In this document: piece after piece, positions 27,083 to 37,647 of the stretch
Numbering within the stretch: the first letter of the stretch is position 1
Layout: each line of letters begins with the position of its first letter
Origin: Alistipes indistinctus YIT 12060
Lineage (GTDB): Bacteria > Bacteroidota > Bacteroidia > Bacteroidales > Rikenellaceae
Length of the DNA: 64,000 nt
Assembly: GCF_025144995.1 (NCBI RefSeq)
Contig: NZ_CP102250.1
Coordinates: 434,001-498,000, forward strand
Direction of reading: 5' to 3'
Translations under genes and position numbers: made by a program
Notes under the pieces: model-generated
Told to the model about the DNA's origin: nothing
The model's database searches: none
The model's input: the letters and a program-made list of their open reading frames with translations, nothing else

Positions 27083-27859
27083 TCAATGTACAGGGGTGAT
27101 CCGTTTTTTAATCGGAATCCCGTTGAATTCCCATCCGGTCGGCTTTTTCTGCGGCATTTTTTCGGGCCGGCGCCAGTACATCCGTTCAAAATTGAAGTAA
27201 TAGCCCTTCACGCCGCCCGGCTGCCGGACCAGCAACGGGACATACTCGGTCGTTCGGCTGACTACGCGCCGCGTACCGTAATCCTGTCCCAGGTAAGCCA
27301 TCATGTCGGTGGCATGCGCGAAGGTCAGTACATGCCACGGCGAGGTCTCTTTGAGGCCAGTACCCGACGACATAATCGTCTTGGCGATCATCTGCAAGCG
27401 GTGGTAATTGATCTGTTCCTGCACCTTGTTGCCGATCGCGCCGTACCCGTAAATCAGGAAATTGAGGTTGCCCGGACTGAACGGATCGAAGCGCATCACC
27501 TCGTTGGCATAATCGACGATCTGTTCGGCATTCTCGAGCGTCAGGCTATCTTTGGTCTGGGCGACCAACAACAACAGTTTATCCTTTACCTCCGGTTTAT
27601 CGAAAGGTTCGTATTCGGGCTGCCAGGCATAGCCGTAATAGAGATGCCGGTATTCGTCGAGCGTCAGCGTGGTATCGCCGGCCATGTAGCGCATAAACAA
27701 CGACGGATAGTAATTCGACGACTGGCCGTTCATGATATCTTTCAGGATAGCATCGTTATCGGGCGCCTGAGGTTCCGTCTCCTGGGCGGAAAGGGTTGCG
27801 GCGGAGCCTATCAGCAAAGAGGCCGCAAACAGGGCAAAAAGGTGGATTCTTCTGATCAT
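27083..27859 (-). CDS. DUF4919 secreted protein
   Basis: The 258-residue protein starts at ATG 27859 with a signal peptide (IRRIHLFALFAASLLIG, cleavage after LSA). The mature part has YPSLFMRYMAGDTTLTLDEYRHLYYGYAWQ, a tetratricopeptide-like helical stretch, and a C-terminal YYFNFERMYWR typical of DUF4919. The function is unknown, and a periplasmic or surface place follows from the signal. A TTG two codons earlier is possible but less likely. It lies 61 bases upstream of lemA and may lead that transcript. Confidence 0.85.
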   Translation of the reverse strand: MIRRIHLFALFAASLLIGSAATLSAQETEPQAPDNDAILKDIMNGQSSNYYPSLFMRYMAGDTTLTLDEYRHLYYGYAWQPEYEPFDKPEVKDKLLLLVAQTKDSLTLENAEQIVDYANEVMRFDPFSPGNLNFLIYGYGAIGNKVQEQINYHRLQMIAKTIMSSGTGLKETSPWHVLTFAHATDMMAYLGQDYGTRRVVSRTTEYVPLLVRQPGGVKGYYFNFERMYWRRPEKMPQKKPTGWEFNGIPIKKRITPVH

Positions 27860-27957
27860 ATGCAATATTTGTCCATACCGCTGTTATAACGGTAAAAGTA
27901 TAAATTTATTTGCAAACTCCTGCAAAAACCGGGCAATCCGTCTCCCGGGACGCAACA

Positions 27958-27985
27958 CGGGCGGAGAAAACCGTTTCTCCGCCCG
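27958..27985 (-). terminator. Stem-loop after the galactose mutarotase gene
   Basis: A 12-bp perfect stem (27958-27969 with 27974-27985) closes a 4-base loop, 70 bases downstream of the mutarotase stop. No T tract follows on either strand, so it may be a processing or attenuating hairpin rather than a classical terminator. Confidence 0.5.
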
Positions 27986-28054
27986 CCTGCCGCCGGATGG
28001 CAGCCAAATTCTGTGTAATTATCTAATGCAAAAATTCACAATCCGAACTAATTC

Positions 28055-29188
28055 CTAATCTGCCACTGAGAACTGGTAGATACACCGGCTCTGGTAAGGT
28101 TGTCCGGGATTGAGCAGCACGGACGGCCATGAGGGATGGTTCGGTGAATCGGGCGCATGCTGAGATTCGAGGCAGATCGCTCCGCGGTAGGGATAGGTAA
28201 TGCCTTTCTTCCCGACGTGAGTTCCATCCTGGTAATTACCCGAATAGACCTGCAGGCCGGGCTCCGTCGTGAATACCTCCAACACGATCCCCGTAGCGGG
28301 AGATATCAATCGGGCGGCAGGCTTAGTGATGTCACCTCCCGTGTTCAGCACCCAGTTGTGGTCGTAACCGATGCCGTTCCGGATTTGTACGCAATCGGTA
28401 CTGTCGAGCGCCTGCCCTACCGGTTTGGGCGACGTGAAATCGAACGGCGAGCCTTTCACCGCTATCGGATCGCCGATCGGAATAGCGAGCGAATCGATCG
28501 GAGTGATCGAATCGGCTGCGATCCACAAGGTATGGTCGGTAATCTTCGTCGACGGATCACCCGAAAGATTGAAATAGGAATGGTTCGTCAGGTTGATAAT
28601 GGTCTTCTGGTCCGTTGTAGCGGTATAACTGATATCCAGTGCATTGTCATCGGTTAATTTATACGTCACCTGGGCTTGGACAGTCCCCGGGAAGCAGGAT
28701 TCCCCGTCCGGAGAGACATAGGTCAGCACGAGGGTCGAAGAATCCGGCTGGACCGCATCGAATACCCGGTCGGCCCATCCACGCAGGCCTCCGTGCAGCG
28801 TGTTGCCGTGATCGTTGAGTTCGAGTTGAATCGTATCGTTATCGATTGCAAAGCGACCTTTCGCGATCCGGTTGGCATAACGCCCGATCGTCGCTCCATA
28901 ATTGCTCGGGTGCTTCAGGTAATCGGCAATGCTGTCGAAACCGAGTACGACATCGTACATCGCACCGCCTTTGCCGGGTGCCAGTACCGAAACCACACGC
29001 CCTCCGTAATTGGTCACGCAGACCTCCATACCGGAAGCGTTCGCCAACCGGTACAGATCGGTTTTCTTTCCGTCCACCTCGGCTTGGAAATCGCTTCGTT
29101 TCAGTCCGGATGCCGTTATCTCATCCTTCGGTTGCGGCGTGCAGGCCAACAAGCCGGCCACAGCCGCAAACAACATGATTCGCTTCAT
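28055..29188 (-). CDS. galM: Aldose 1-epimerase (galactose mutarotase), lipoprotein
   Basis: The 377-residue protein has a lipoprotein signal (LFAAVAGLLAC, lipidated Cys16), then the mutarotase domain. Landmarks are NYGATIGRYANRIAKGRF, the catalytic His in HGNTLHGG, NLTNHSYFNL, and the C-terminal ESQHAPDSPNHPSWP. The enzyme interconverts alpha and beta anomers of aldoses. An exported, lipid-anchored form is common in Bacteroidetes and probably works on sugars released in the periplasm. It lies 46 bases after dapA on the same strand, possibly co-transcribed although unrelated in function. Confidence 0.93.
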   Translation of the reverse strand: MKRIMLFAAVAGLLACTPQPKDEITASGLKRSDFQAEVDGKKTDLYRLANASGMEVCVTNYGGRVVSVLAPGKGGAMYDVVLGFDSIADYLKHPSNYGATIGRYANRIAKGRFAIDNDTIQLELNDHGNTLHGGLRGWADRVFDAVQPDSSTLVLTYVSPDGESCFPGTVQAQVTYKLTDDNALDISYTATTDQKTIINLTNHSYFNLSGDPSTKITDHTLWIAADSITPIDSLAIPIGDPIAVKGSPFDFTSPKPVGQALDSTDCVQIRNGIGYDHNWVLNTGGDITKPAARLISPATGIVLEVFTTEPGLQVYSGNYQDGTHVGKKGITYPYRGAICLESQHAPDSPNHPSWPSVLLNPGQPYQSRCIYQFSVAD

Positions 29189-29234
29189 AATATAGGTTTA
29201 AAGGTTAGGTGCAGATCACTCCGGCTATAAAACG

Positions 29235-30122
29235 TTATTTCAAATCATACCGCCCGATCAGTTCTTTAAGCCTTTCGTTCAGCACAGCACTCGACCGCAC
29301 CAGCGGCAAACGCAGGTTATTGCGAATCAGGCCGTAATAAGCCAAAGCGGCTTTGACACCGACGGGATTGCCTTCGGCAAACAGGGCGTCGGTCGCCTCC
29401 ATCATCTCCAGGTGCAAACCCGCAGCGGCAGCCGTGTCGCCCTGCTGCAACAGGTGTACCATGCGGCAGAATTTTCCGGGATAGGCATTCACGGCGACCG
29501 AAATCACGCCGTCCCCACCCATAGCCATCAGAGGCAGCGTTAAGTTGTCATCCCCCGAGATCACCAGAAAACCTTCGGGCCGGTCACGCAGAATATACGC
29601 CATTTGCGAAAGGTTACCCGATGCCTCTTTTACGGCAATGATATTTTTGCATTCGCGGGCCAGGCGCAACGTCGTCTCGGCAGTCATGTTCACGCCGGTG
29701 CGGCCCGGAATATTGTACATGACCACCGGACGTGGCGACACCCCGGCAATCGCCTTGTAATGCTGGTAAATTCCCTCCTGCGAAGGCTTGTTGTAGTATG
29801 GTGCAACGGATAAAACGGCATCGATACCGGTAAAATCGAAATGGCGGATATGGTCGACCACTTCGGCCGTACAGTTACCGCCGATCCCGATCACAACCGG
29901 CATCCGGCCTCCGTTTTTGCTTACGATGAATTTCGTTACAGCCTCTTTTTCTGCCGCGGAAAGCGTCGGAGTTTCGGCTGTCGTACCGAGCACGACCAAA
30001 TAATCCGCACCTCCTGCCGCCACCCGGTCCAGCAAGCGCTCCAGCGCTTCGAAATCCACGTCGCCGTTATCGTTGAACGGGGTGATCAATGCAACCCCTA
30101 CCCCTTTAATGTTCGTTTTCAT
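29235..30122 (-). CDS. dapA: 4-hydroxy-tetrahydrodipicolinate synthase
   Basis: The 295-residue protein is of normal DapA size. The substrate-binding GTTAETPTL lies at residues 46-54, the catalytic Tyr136 in VMYNIPGRTG, and the Schiff-base Lys165 in AVKEASGN. It condenses pyruvate and aspartate semialdehyde, the first step to diaminopimelate and lysine. The N-acetylneuraminate lyase branch of the family is less likely given the TTAE motif. It follows ligA on the same strand after 38 bases and has its own possible -7 box. Confidence 0.95.
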   Translation of the reverse strand: MKTNIKGVGVALITPFNDNGDVDFEALERLLDRVAAGGADYLVVLGTTAETPTLSAAEKEAVTKFIVSKNGGRMPVVIGIGGNCTAEVVDHIRHFDFTGIDAVLSVAPYYNKPSQEGIYQHYKAIAGVSPRPVVMYNIPGRTGVNMTAETTLRLARECKNIIAVKEASGNLSQMAYILRDRPEGFLVISGDDNLTLPLMAMGGDGVISVAVNAYPGKFCRMVHLLQQGDTAAAAGLHLEMMEATDALFAEGNPVGVKAALAYYGLIRNNLRLPLVRSSAVLNERLKELIGRYDLK

Positions 30123-30143
30123 CGCAAATTGTTAATTTTTATG

Positions 30144-30151
30144 CAAATTTA
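30144..30151 (-). promoter_or_regulatory. Putative dapA -7 box
   Basis: On the minus strand this reads TAAATTTG, 21 bases before the dapA ATG, in the short gap after ligA. Confidence 0.4.
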
Positions 30152-30160
30152 ACGTTTTTT

Positions 30161-32251
<2,091 letters not shown>

Positions 32252-32367
32252 TTAAAATAACAGAACCTTGTACCGCCATTCCAACTCAAAAGTAATGCCT
32301 CTGTAACTGCCTGAACAGCCGTCCGAGATTGGTTTAAACTATTTTCAAAAAAAAATATAGCGAACTT

Positions 32368-32396
32368 TTTGTATTACCAAATTTTGCTTATACTTG
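32368..32396 (+). promoter_or_regulatory. Putative promoter of the acidic small protein gene
   Basis: TTTG (32368-32371) and TATACTTG (32389-32396) are 17 bases apart and sit 20 bases before the ATG at 32417. The -7 box has one mismatch. Confidence 0.4.
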
Positions 32397-32416
32397 CAGA
32401 AAATTTTCGCAACCCT

Positions 32417-32728
32417 ATGACACAAGATAAGAAACAAAAGAAAAGAGTCGTCGTCAGTTACAAGAATCTTTCTCCCGAATTGCAGGAAGAGATCAAAAAG
32501 CAATATCCCAACGGGTATACGGACCGTATGCTGCGCATCGACAAGGGACCGGGAGATTTTTTCTATGCGATTATGCTTGAGACCGAAGATATCAGTTATC
32601 TGGTCAAAGTAGACGTCAAAGTGGACGAGCAGGTCGAGGAAGAGGAAGAGAAGGATTACTACAACGACGAGATCAAAGATTCTGACGAACAGCTGATTGA
32701 AGATACAGCTGACGACGAAGACGAGTAA
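32417..32728 (+). CDS. Small acidic protein of unknown function
   Basis: The 103-residue protein has a basic start (TQDKKQKKRVVVSYKNLSPELQEEI), a compact central part (GYTDRMLRIDKGPGDFFYAIMLETEDISYLVKVDVKV), and a strongly acidic tail rich in Glu and Asp (about residues 73-103). There is no signal peptide or Cys. The central segment suggests a small alpha/beta domain. I recall similar small proteins in Bacteroidetes genomes but cannot name a function. The start is ATG 32417, since an upstream TTG would run into the promoter. Confidence 0.75.
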   Translation: MTQDKKQKKRVVVSYKNLSPELQEEIKKQYPNGYTDRMLRIDKGPGDFFYAIMLETEDISYLVKVDVKVDEQVEEEEEKDYYNDEIKDSDEQLIEDTADDEDE

Positions 32729-32810
32729 ACGGCTGGCGTTATGCCGGACACTGTCTTTAGTCGGCAAACGCACAACACAACATCCATTCAATAACACAGC
32801 AGAAAAACAA

Positions 32811-32834
32811 AAGGGCAGCTTTCGGGCTGCCCTT
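32811..32834. terminator. Terminator between the small acidic protein gene and the PFK gene
   Basis: A 9-bp stem (32811-32819 with 32826-32834) has an A-rich stretch on its left side, giving U residues for the minus-strand transcript from the PFK gene. The plus-strand side has only CTTCTCG. Confidence 0.7.
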
Positions 32835-32854
32835 CTCGTGATCGGTTGCGACTG

Positions 32855-34084
32855 TTACCAGTTCAGGATTTTCTTGAAATCGTATTCCGCCGGATCGGCC
32901 ACATATTTCTTGGCTGCCTCGTAATCGGCCGGAGTGATGTAATTCAGGATATTTTCAACCACCTGCGTGAATTTATCCGATTTGATATCCACCAGACGGG
33001 GCGGAATCTTTCCGGTAGTGGGGTCTTGCAAATCCTTGAGGTAAAGCGGGGAAATCTGTCCTGCCGGGTCGACATACACCATGCAGCCGGTTTTGCCCTC
33101 GCTGAAGAGCTTATAGGTCCCCATGCCCAGCATCGAGCAGTAAACCAAGTCGAAAGCCACCGGAGTCTGGCAGCGTACCTCGTAACCGATCTCTACCGGA
33201 CGAGACTTCACCTTCTGGCCGATCTCCTTGAGCTTCTTCTCAAGCATTTCATTGAAAATATGAGCCTTGGAAACCTTGCCCAATTCGGGATGGCCGTGAT
33301 CGTCATACGAGAAGTGGATACCCGATTTCTGGATCTCTTCGTCGCTGAGCGAGTGGAAAACGCCCTCTGAAATCATCGCCACTCCGTAATCGATGCCCAT
33401 GATCTTGCGTTTGACGATTGACGAAACCACCAGGTTCACGATCTTGTCGACGGTGATCGTAGTCTTGTTGAACATCTCCGGGATCACGATCATCGGATAG
33501 TGGCACGCAGTACCGATACCGAACGCCAGGTGTCCGGCCGAACGGCCCATAGCCGCCACGACGAACCAGTTTCCGCTGGTCTTGGCATCCGTGGCAACGG
33601 TGCGGCCGATAATCGAGCCCATGTCCTTCGCAGACTGGTAGCCGAAGGTCGGCGAACCGGCCGGCAGCGGCAGGTCGTTGTCGATCGTTTTCGGAACATG
33701 AATGTTCGCGATCGGGTATTTCTTCTCTTCGAGGAATTTCGCGATCCGGTTGGCCGTAGAGGCGGTATCGTCGCCACCCACGGTCACGAGCAGTTTCACG
33801 TTATTTTTGACAAAGAAATCGAGGTTAAAATCCTCTTCGAAATTCTTGTCGGTCGGTTTGAAACGACTCATCGTCAGGTACGAGCCGCCGCGGTTGAAAA
33901 TATCGTCGGCCAGCAGGAAATCGATGTCAGTCGTTTTAGGATTCTTGTTGAACAGGCCCGAATAACCGCCGTGCAGGCCGATCACGCGAAAGCCTTTCTG
34001 CAGAAAAGTTTTGGCAACACTGCCCACTACGGTATTCATTCCGGGAGCGGGACCGCCGCCGGTCAAAATTGCAATTGATTCCAT
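32855..34084 (-). CDS. Pyrophosphate-dependent 6-phosphofructokinase
   Basis: The 409-residue protein has the PFK fold. The phosphoryl-donor site is GGDD at 103-106, and the catalytic motif is PKTIDND at 131-137. Asp in place of Gly in the GGDGS motif, and Lys in PKTIDND, are the accepted marks of PPi rather than ATP use. It phosphorylates fructose 6-phosphate reversibly at the expense of PPi, so it can serve both glycolysis and gluconeogenesis. It lies downstream of the class II aldolase gene on the same strand (156-base gap), placing two consecutive glycolytic steps together. Confidence 0.92.
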   Translation of the reverse strand: MESIAILTGGGPAPGMNTVVGSVAKTFLQKGFRVIGLHGGYSGLFNKNPKTTDIDFLLADDIFNRGGSYLTMSRFKPTDKNFEEDFNLDFFVKNNVKLLVTVGGDDTASTANRIAKFLEEKKYPIANIHVPKTIDNDLPLPAGSPTFGYQSAKDMGSIIGRTVATDAKTSGNWFVVAAMGRSAGHLAFGIGTACHYPMIVIPEMFNKTTITVDKIVNLVVSSIVKRKIMGIDYGVAMISEGVFHSLSDEEIQKSGIHFSYDDHGHPELGKVSKAHIFNEMLEKKLKEIGQKVKSRPVEIGYEVRCQTPVAFDLVYCSMLGMGTYKLFSEGKTGCMVYVDPAGQISPLYLKDLQDPTTGKIPPRLVDIKSDKFTQVVENILNYITPADYEAAKKYVADPAEYDFKKILNW

Positions 34085-34240
34085 TTCTTCGTAAATTATT
34101 ATAAGTTTCGGTTAAATGCTTCGTTTTCGGTATTCCGACTTCTTTGTCCGCGGGATTGCACCCGGTCGTCCCTCGCTTTTCAAAGCAACGATGAACAACG
34201 AACCCGATCGGTTCATTGCTCATCGCAGTGCTGTTTCAGT

Positions 34241-35308
34241 TTACAATACATCGATAGCGTTCAGGTTATCGAATGCGACCTTCAGCCGCTCGATGATCGA
34301 CAATTCACCCTTGCGCAACCAGGCACGCGGATCGTAGTATTTCTTGTTCGGTTTGTCCTCACCCTGCGGATTGCCGAGCTGGCCCTGCAGGTAAGCCTCG
34401 TTGGCCTTGTAATAATTCTTCACTCCGTCCCAGAAAGCCCATTGGATATCGGTGTCGAGATTCATCTTCACGACACCGTAGCGAATCGCCTCCTGAATCT
34501 TCTCGGGCTCCGACCCCGAACCACCGTGGAAGACAAAATTCACAGGCCGTTCGCCGGTACCCAGCTTTTTCTGGATATATTTTTGCGAAGCGTCGAGAAT
34601 CTCGGGACTCAGCACCACATTACCCGGTTTGTAAACGCCGTGGACGTTGCCGAACGATGCAGCGATCGTAAAATTCGGGCTGATCTTGCTCAGTTCCTCG
34701 TAGGCATAGCAAACATCCTCGGGTTCGGTATATAGTTTCGACGTGTGCACGTGCGTATTGTCCACCCCGTCCTCCTCTCCGCCGGTGATGCCGAGTTCGA
34801 TTTCGAGCGTCATATCGATCTTGCTCATCCGCTTGAGGTATTTCTTGCAGATTTCGATATTCTCCTTAAGCGGTTCGACCGACAGGTCGATCATGTGCGA
34901 ACTGAACAACGGTTTGCCGTGTTCCTTGTAATATTTTTCTCCGGCATCGAGCAGGCCGTCGATCCACGGCAGCAGTTTTTTGGCTGCATGGTCTGTATGC
35001 ATAACGACCGGAACCCCATACATCCCGGCCAGCAAATGAACATGCTGCGCAGCCGAAACGGCGCCTAAGACGGCCGCTTTCTCATTTTCGTTGGAAAGGC
35101 CTTTGCCGGCAAAAAAGATCGCTCCGCCGTTAGAGACCTGAATCATCACCGGCGCGTTGAAATCGCGCGCCGCCTCCATCACGGCATTCGTGTTATCGGT
35201 ACAGGTAACGTTGATCGCAGGAATGGCAAATCCTTTTTGTTTGGCATACGCCAGCAACTTTTGCAACTGGTCGCCGGAGAGTACTCCGGCAGGAAATTTT
35301 GCACTCAT
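34241..35308 (-). CDS. fbaA: Class II fructose-bisphosphate aldolase
   Basis: The 355-residue protein begins at ATG 35308 with SAKFPAGVLSGDQLQKLL. The frame is open further upstream, but those residues resemble no aldolase. Zinc-site motifs are visible: HTDHAAKK, a Glu-rich ELGITGGEEDG, ASFGNVHG and NFVFHGGSGS. Length and motifs fit the E. coli FbaA type. It cleaves fructose 1,6-bisphosphate into two triose phosphates in the cytosol. A -7 box precedes it, and the PPi-PFK gene follows on the same strand. Confidence 0.95.
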   Translation of the reverse strand: MSAKFPAGVLSGDQLQKLLAYAKQKGFAIPAINVTCTDNTNAVMEAARDFNAPVMIQVSNGGAIFFAGKGLSNENEKAAVLGAVSAAQHVHLLAGMYGVPVVMHTDHAAKKLLPWIDGLLDAGEKYYKEHGKPLFSSHMIDLSVEPLKENIEICKKYLKRMSKIDMTLEIELGITGGEEDGVDNTHVHTSKLYTEPEDVCYAYEELSKISPNFTIAASFGNVHGVYKPGNVVLSPEILDASQKYIQKKLGTGERPVNFVFHGGSGSEPEKIQEAIRYGVVKMNLDTDIQWAFWDGVKNYYKANEAYLQGQLGNPQGEDKPNKKYYDPRAWLRKGELSIIERLKVAFDNLNAIDVL

Positions 35309-35358
35309 AATTTTGACAATTAAATCCGTCGTTCGACCGGATTCTCCTGCAGCGGTCT

Positions 35359-35366
35359 CAAAAATA
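35359..35366 (-). promoter_or_regulatory. Putative aldolase -7 box
   Basis: On the minus strand this reads TATTTTTG, about 50 bases before the aldolase ATG, in an AT-rich stretch. Confidence 0.4.
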
Positions 35367-35433
35367 CGATTTATTTTTAATATTTTTAAGAAAAACCGCT
35401 TTATTTTCCGCTGCGAAGTTCCGTGAACCGACT

Positions 35434-36627
35434 TCAGTGCTGCAATTTGCCTGCCATTCCAGCCGCAAGCGCATCGCATGCGGCATACTTGTCGCATGCC
35501 GGACGCCCCATGATTTCAGCGGGCTCGGCCACCTGCTCCCAACCGATCTCATCGGCAAAGAGTTTCAGGTTTTTCACGCCGCCGCCGTTCCAGCTATAAG
35601 ATCCGAACAGTCCCAGATAACGGTTCTTAACGCCTATGTGTACCAACTCGCGGGTCAGCGACTCCATCAACGGGAACATTTGCGTATTGTAGGCGCAACT
35701 GCCCAGGACGACCCCCTTGAAGCGCCATATATCATTGATCAGGTAAGAGATATGCGTTTTCGACACATCGTGGACCCGGATTTGTTTCACTCCGGCATCC
35801 GCGATTTTATGGGCAATATAGTCGGCCATCTTCGCGGTATTGCCGTACATCGAGGCATACACCACCACGACACCGTCCTCGGCTTCATAGCTGCTCCACC
35901 GCTGGTAGAGTTCGATAGCCTTGCCCGGATTGCTGCGCCACACCAAACCGTGCAGCGGGCAGATCGTCCGGATATTTTCACCGGAGAGTTTCGCGAGCGC
36001 TTTCTGCACCATATTGCTGTACTTGCCGACGATATTCGAGTAATAGCGGCGCATCTCCGCCTCAAGATGCTCCGAGAAAACCACCTGATCGTCGAATACG
36101 CCGCCGTCGAGCGCGCCGAAACTGCCGAAAGCATCGCCGGTAAACAGGATTCCATCGGTCTGGTCGTAGGTCATCATCGTTTCGGGCCAGTGCACCCACG
36201 GAGTGAAAATAAATTTCAGCCGATGATGTCCCAAGTCGAGCGTATCGCCATCCTTCACCTCGACCAGGTTAGGCAACTGGCCGAGATACCCACACAACAC
36301 CTTGAAAGTTTTGATATTACCGACAATCTTCACATCGGGATAGCGCTGCAGCAGATTCTCTATTTCGCCGCTGTGATCGAGCTCCATGTGGTGAATAATC
36401 AGGTAATCGAGAGGCCTGTCTCCCAACACCGATCCGATCCAGTCGAGATAACCGCGGTCACTGCCCGCCTCCACCGTATCCATCAGCGCGCACTTTTGGT
36501 CACGAATCAAAAAAGAGTTATAAGAGACTCCGCCGGGTAACGGCCAGAGGTTTTCGAAAAGTTGTTTGCGGCGATCATTGACCCCCGTCCAAAAAAGCGT
36601 GTCGGTAATCTGTTGATTGCAATACAT
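35434..36627 (-). CDS. Flavodiiron protein (FprA-type A flavoprotein)
   Basis: The 397-residue protein has an N-terminal metallo-beta-lactamase-like diiron domain with H-x-E-x-D-H (His80, Glu82, Asp84, His85). A C-terminal flavodoxin domain begins near residue 250 (VVVYASMYGNTAKMADYI), ending with a Ser-Tyr-Ser-Trp-Asn-Gly-Gly flavin loop. Such proteins reduce O2 to water, or NO to N2O, protecting anaerobes. The length is the normal two-domain size, so rubredoxin or another donor must be separate. It is divergent from a DUF4294 gene across an unusual palindromic promoter. Confidence 0.94.
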   Translation of the reverse strand: MYCNQQITDTLFWTGVNDRRKQLFENLWPLPGGVSYNSFLIRDQKCALMDTVEAGSDRGYLDWIGSVLGDRPLDYLIIHHMELDHSGEIENLLQRYPDVKIVGNIKTFKVLCGYLGQLPNLVEVKDGDTLDLGHHRLKFIFTPWVHWPETMMTYDQTDGILFTGDAFGSFGALDGGVFDDQVVFSEHLEAEMRRYYSNIVGKYSNMVQKALAKLSGENIRTICPLHGLVWRSNPGKAIELYQRWSSYEAEDGVVVVYASMYGNTAKMADYIAHKIADAGVKQIRVHDVSKTHISYLINDIWRFKGVVLGSCAYNTQMFPLMESLTRELVHIGVKNRYLGLFGSYSWNGGGVKNLKLFADEIGWEQVAEPAEIMGRPACDKYAACDALAAGMAGKLQH

Positions 36628-36748
36628 ATCTTTATCGTCTTTATTCTATATTATCCTATTTATGTACATTTACCGGAGCTGCGTAACAAATCGTCGGCCA
36701 GAATCGTTTTAATTCCATATGAGAAGTAGCGACATACACCCTTTGTCA

Positions 36749-36766
36749 CTACCTTTGCAAAGGTAG
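36749..36766. promoter_or_regulatory. Palindromic bidirectional -7 element
   Basis: An 18-bp perfect palindrome, CTACCTTTG followed by CAAAGGTAG, places an exact TAnnTTTG box on each strand. The plus box (36750-36757) is 30 bases before the DUF4294 ATG; the minus box (36758-36765) is about 130 bases before the flavodiiron ATG. A shared promoter is inferred; a regulator site is an alternative. Confidence 0.5.
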
Positions 36767-36787
36767 GAATTATTTGGAAAATTCAGC

Positions 36788-37360
36788 ATGAAGCCACTTT
36801 TGGTCATTCTCTTTGCCTTGTCGTTGTCCGCCCCGGCATTACATGCCCAGGAGCGGGGTATTTATACGCGCATCACGCAAGAGGTCATCCACGGGGACAC
36901 CGTCACGGTGGCCGAGCTGATGCCTGTTTTCGTCTTCCCGCGCAAGATCGATACCCGCCGATTCGCCAAGTTGGTCGAAAACCTCAAGAAAGTCTACCCC
37001 ATTGCCAAAGAGGCCAATCGGTTGCTGCAGGAGATGGAGAAACACATGGGCACGCTCAAGACCAAACGTGAGCAACAACTCTTCACCAAAGCGATGGAGC
37101 GCAAACTCAAGGAGCAATACGCGCCGGTACTGCGCCGCATGACCTTCTCACAGGGCAAACTGCTGATCAAACTGATCGACCGTGAGACCGGGCAAACCTC
37201 CTATGCGCTGGTCAAGGAGCTCCGCAACGGATTCAGCGCATTCCTCTGGCAGGGAGTGGGCCGGTTGTTCGGCATGAACCTCAAGGACACCTACGACCCC
37301 ACCGGAGACGATGAATTTATCGAAATCCTGATCCGGCTCTACGAAGCGGGATATCTTTAG
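36788..37360 (+). CDS. DUF4294 secreted protein
   Basis: The 190-residue protein has a signal peptide (KPLLVILFALSLSAPALHA). The mature part matches DUF4294: GDTVTVAELMPVFVFPR, then VYPIAKEANRLLQEMEKHM, RMTFSQGKLLIKLIDRETGQTSYALVKELR, and a C-terminal IEILIRLYEAGYL. It is rich in basic helices and lacks catalytic motifs. This family is confined to Bacteroidetes and has no known function; a periplasmic site follows from the signal. The start is 30 bases after the palindromic promoter. Confidence 0.87.
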   Translation: MKPLLVILFALSLSAPALHAQERGIYTRITQEVIHGDTVTVAELMPVFVFPRKIDTRRFAKLVENLKKVYPIAKEANRLLQEMEKHMGTLKTKREQQLFTKAMERKLKEQYAPVLRRMTFSQGKLLIKLIDRETGQTSYALVKELRNGFSAFLWQGVGRLFGMNLKDTYDPTGDDEFIEILIRLYEAGYL

Positions 37361-37598
37361 ACGCGGGTTATTTTTCGGACTACTCTTAAGGGACGCCCGC
37401 ATCGGTTCACATGACTACTCCCATCCGACCGCATTAAACCGCTCCACTATCCCTGTGAATTTCGGGGCTTCAGATTTCAGGATATCCGGCATTCGCGGCG
37501 GCACTCAAATTGCAAAATCGGCGGAATACGATCTGTAAAATCAGTGGAAAAGGTTATACAATCCGGAATGCAGATAAGTACATCCGGGTCTTTCCCAT

Positions 37599-37606
37599 TA
37601 CCTTTG
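37599..37606 (+). promoter_or_regulatory. Putative -7 box of the MBL-fold hydrolase gene
   Basis: TACCTTTG, an exact TAnnTTTG match, lies 42 bases before the ATG at 37648. The rest of the 287-base gap from 37361 shows nothing recognisable. Confidence 0.45.
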
Positions 37607-37647
37607 TCCCTGTAACCGGCAACAGACAAACCAGCTGCATAAGAACC

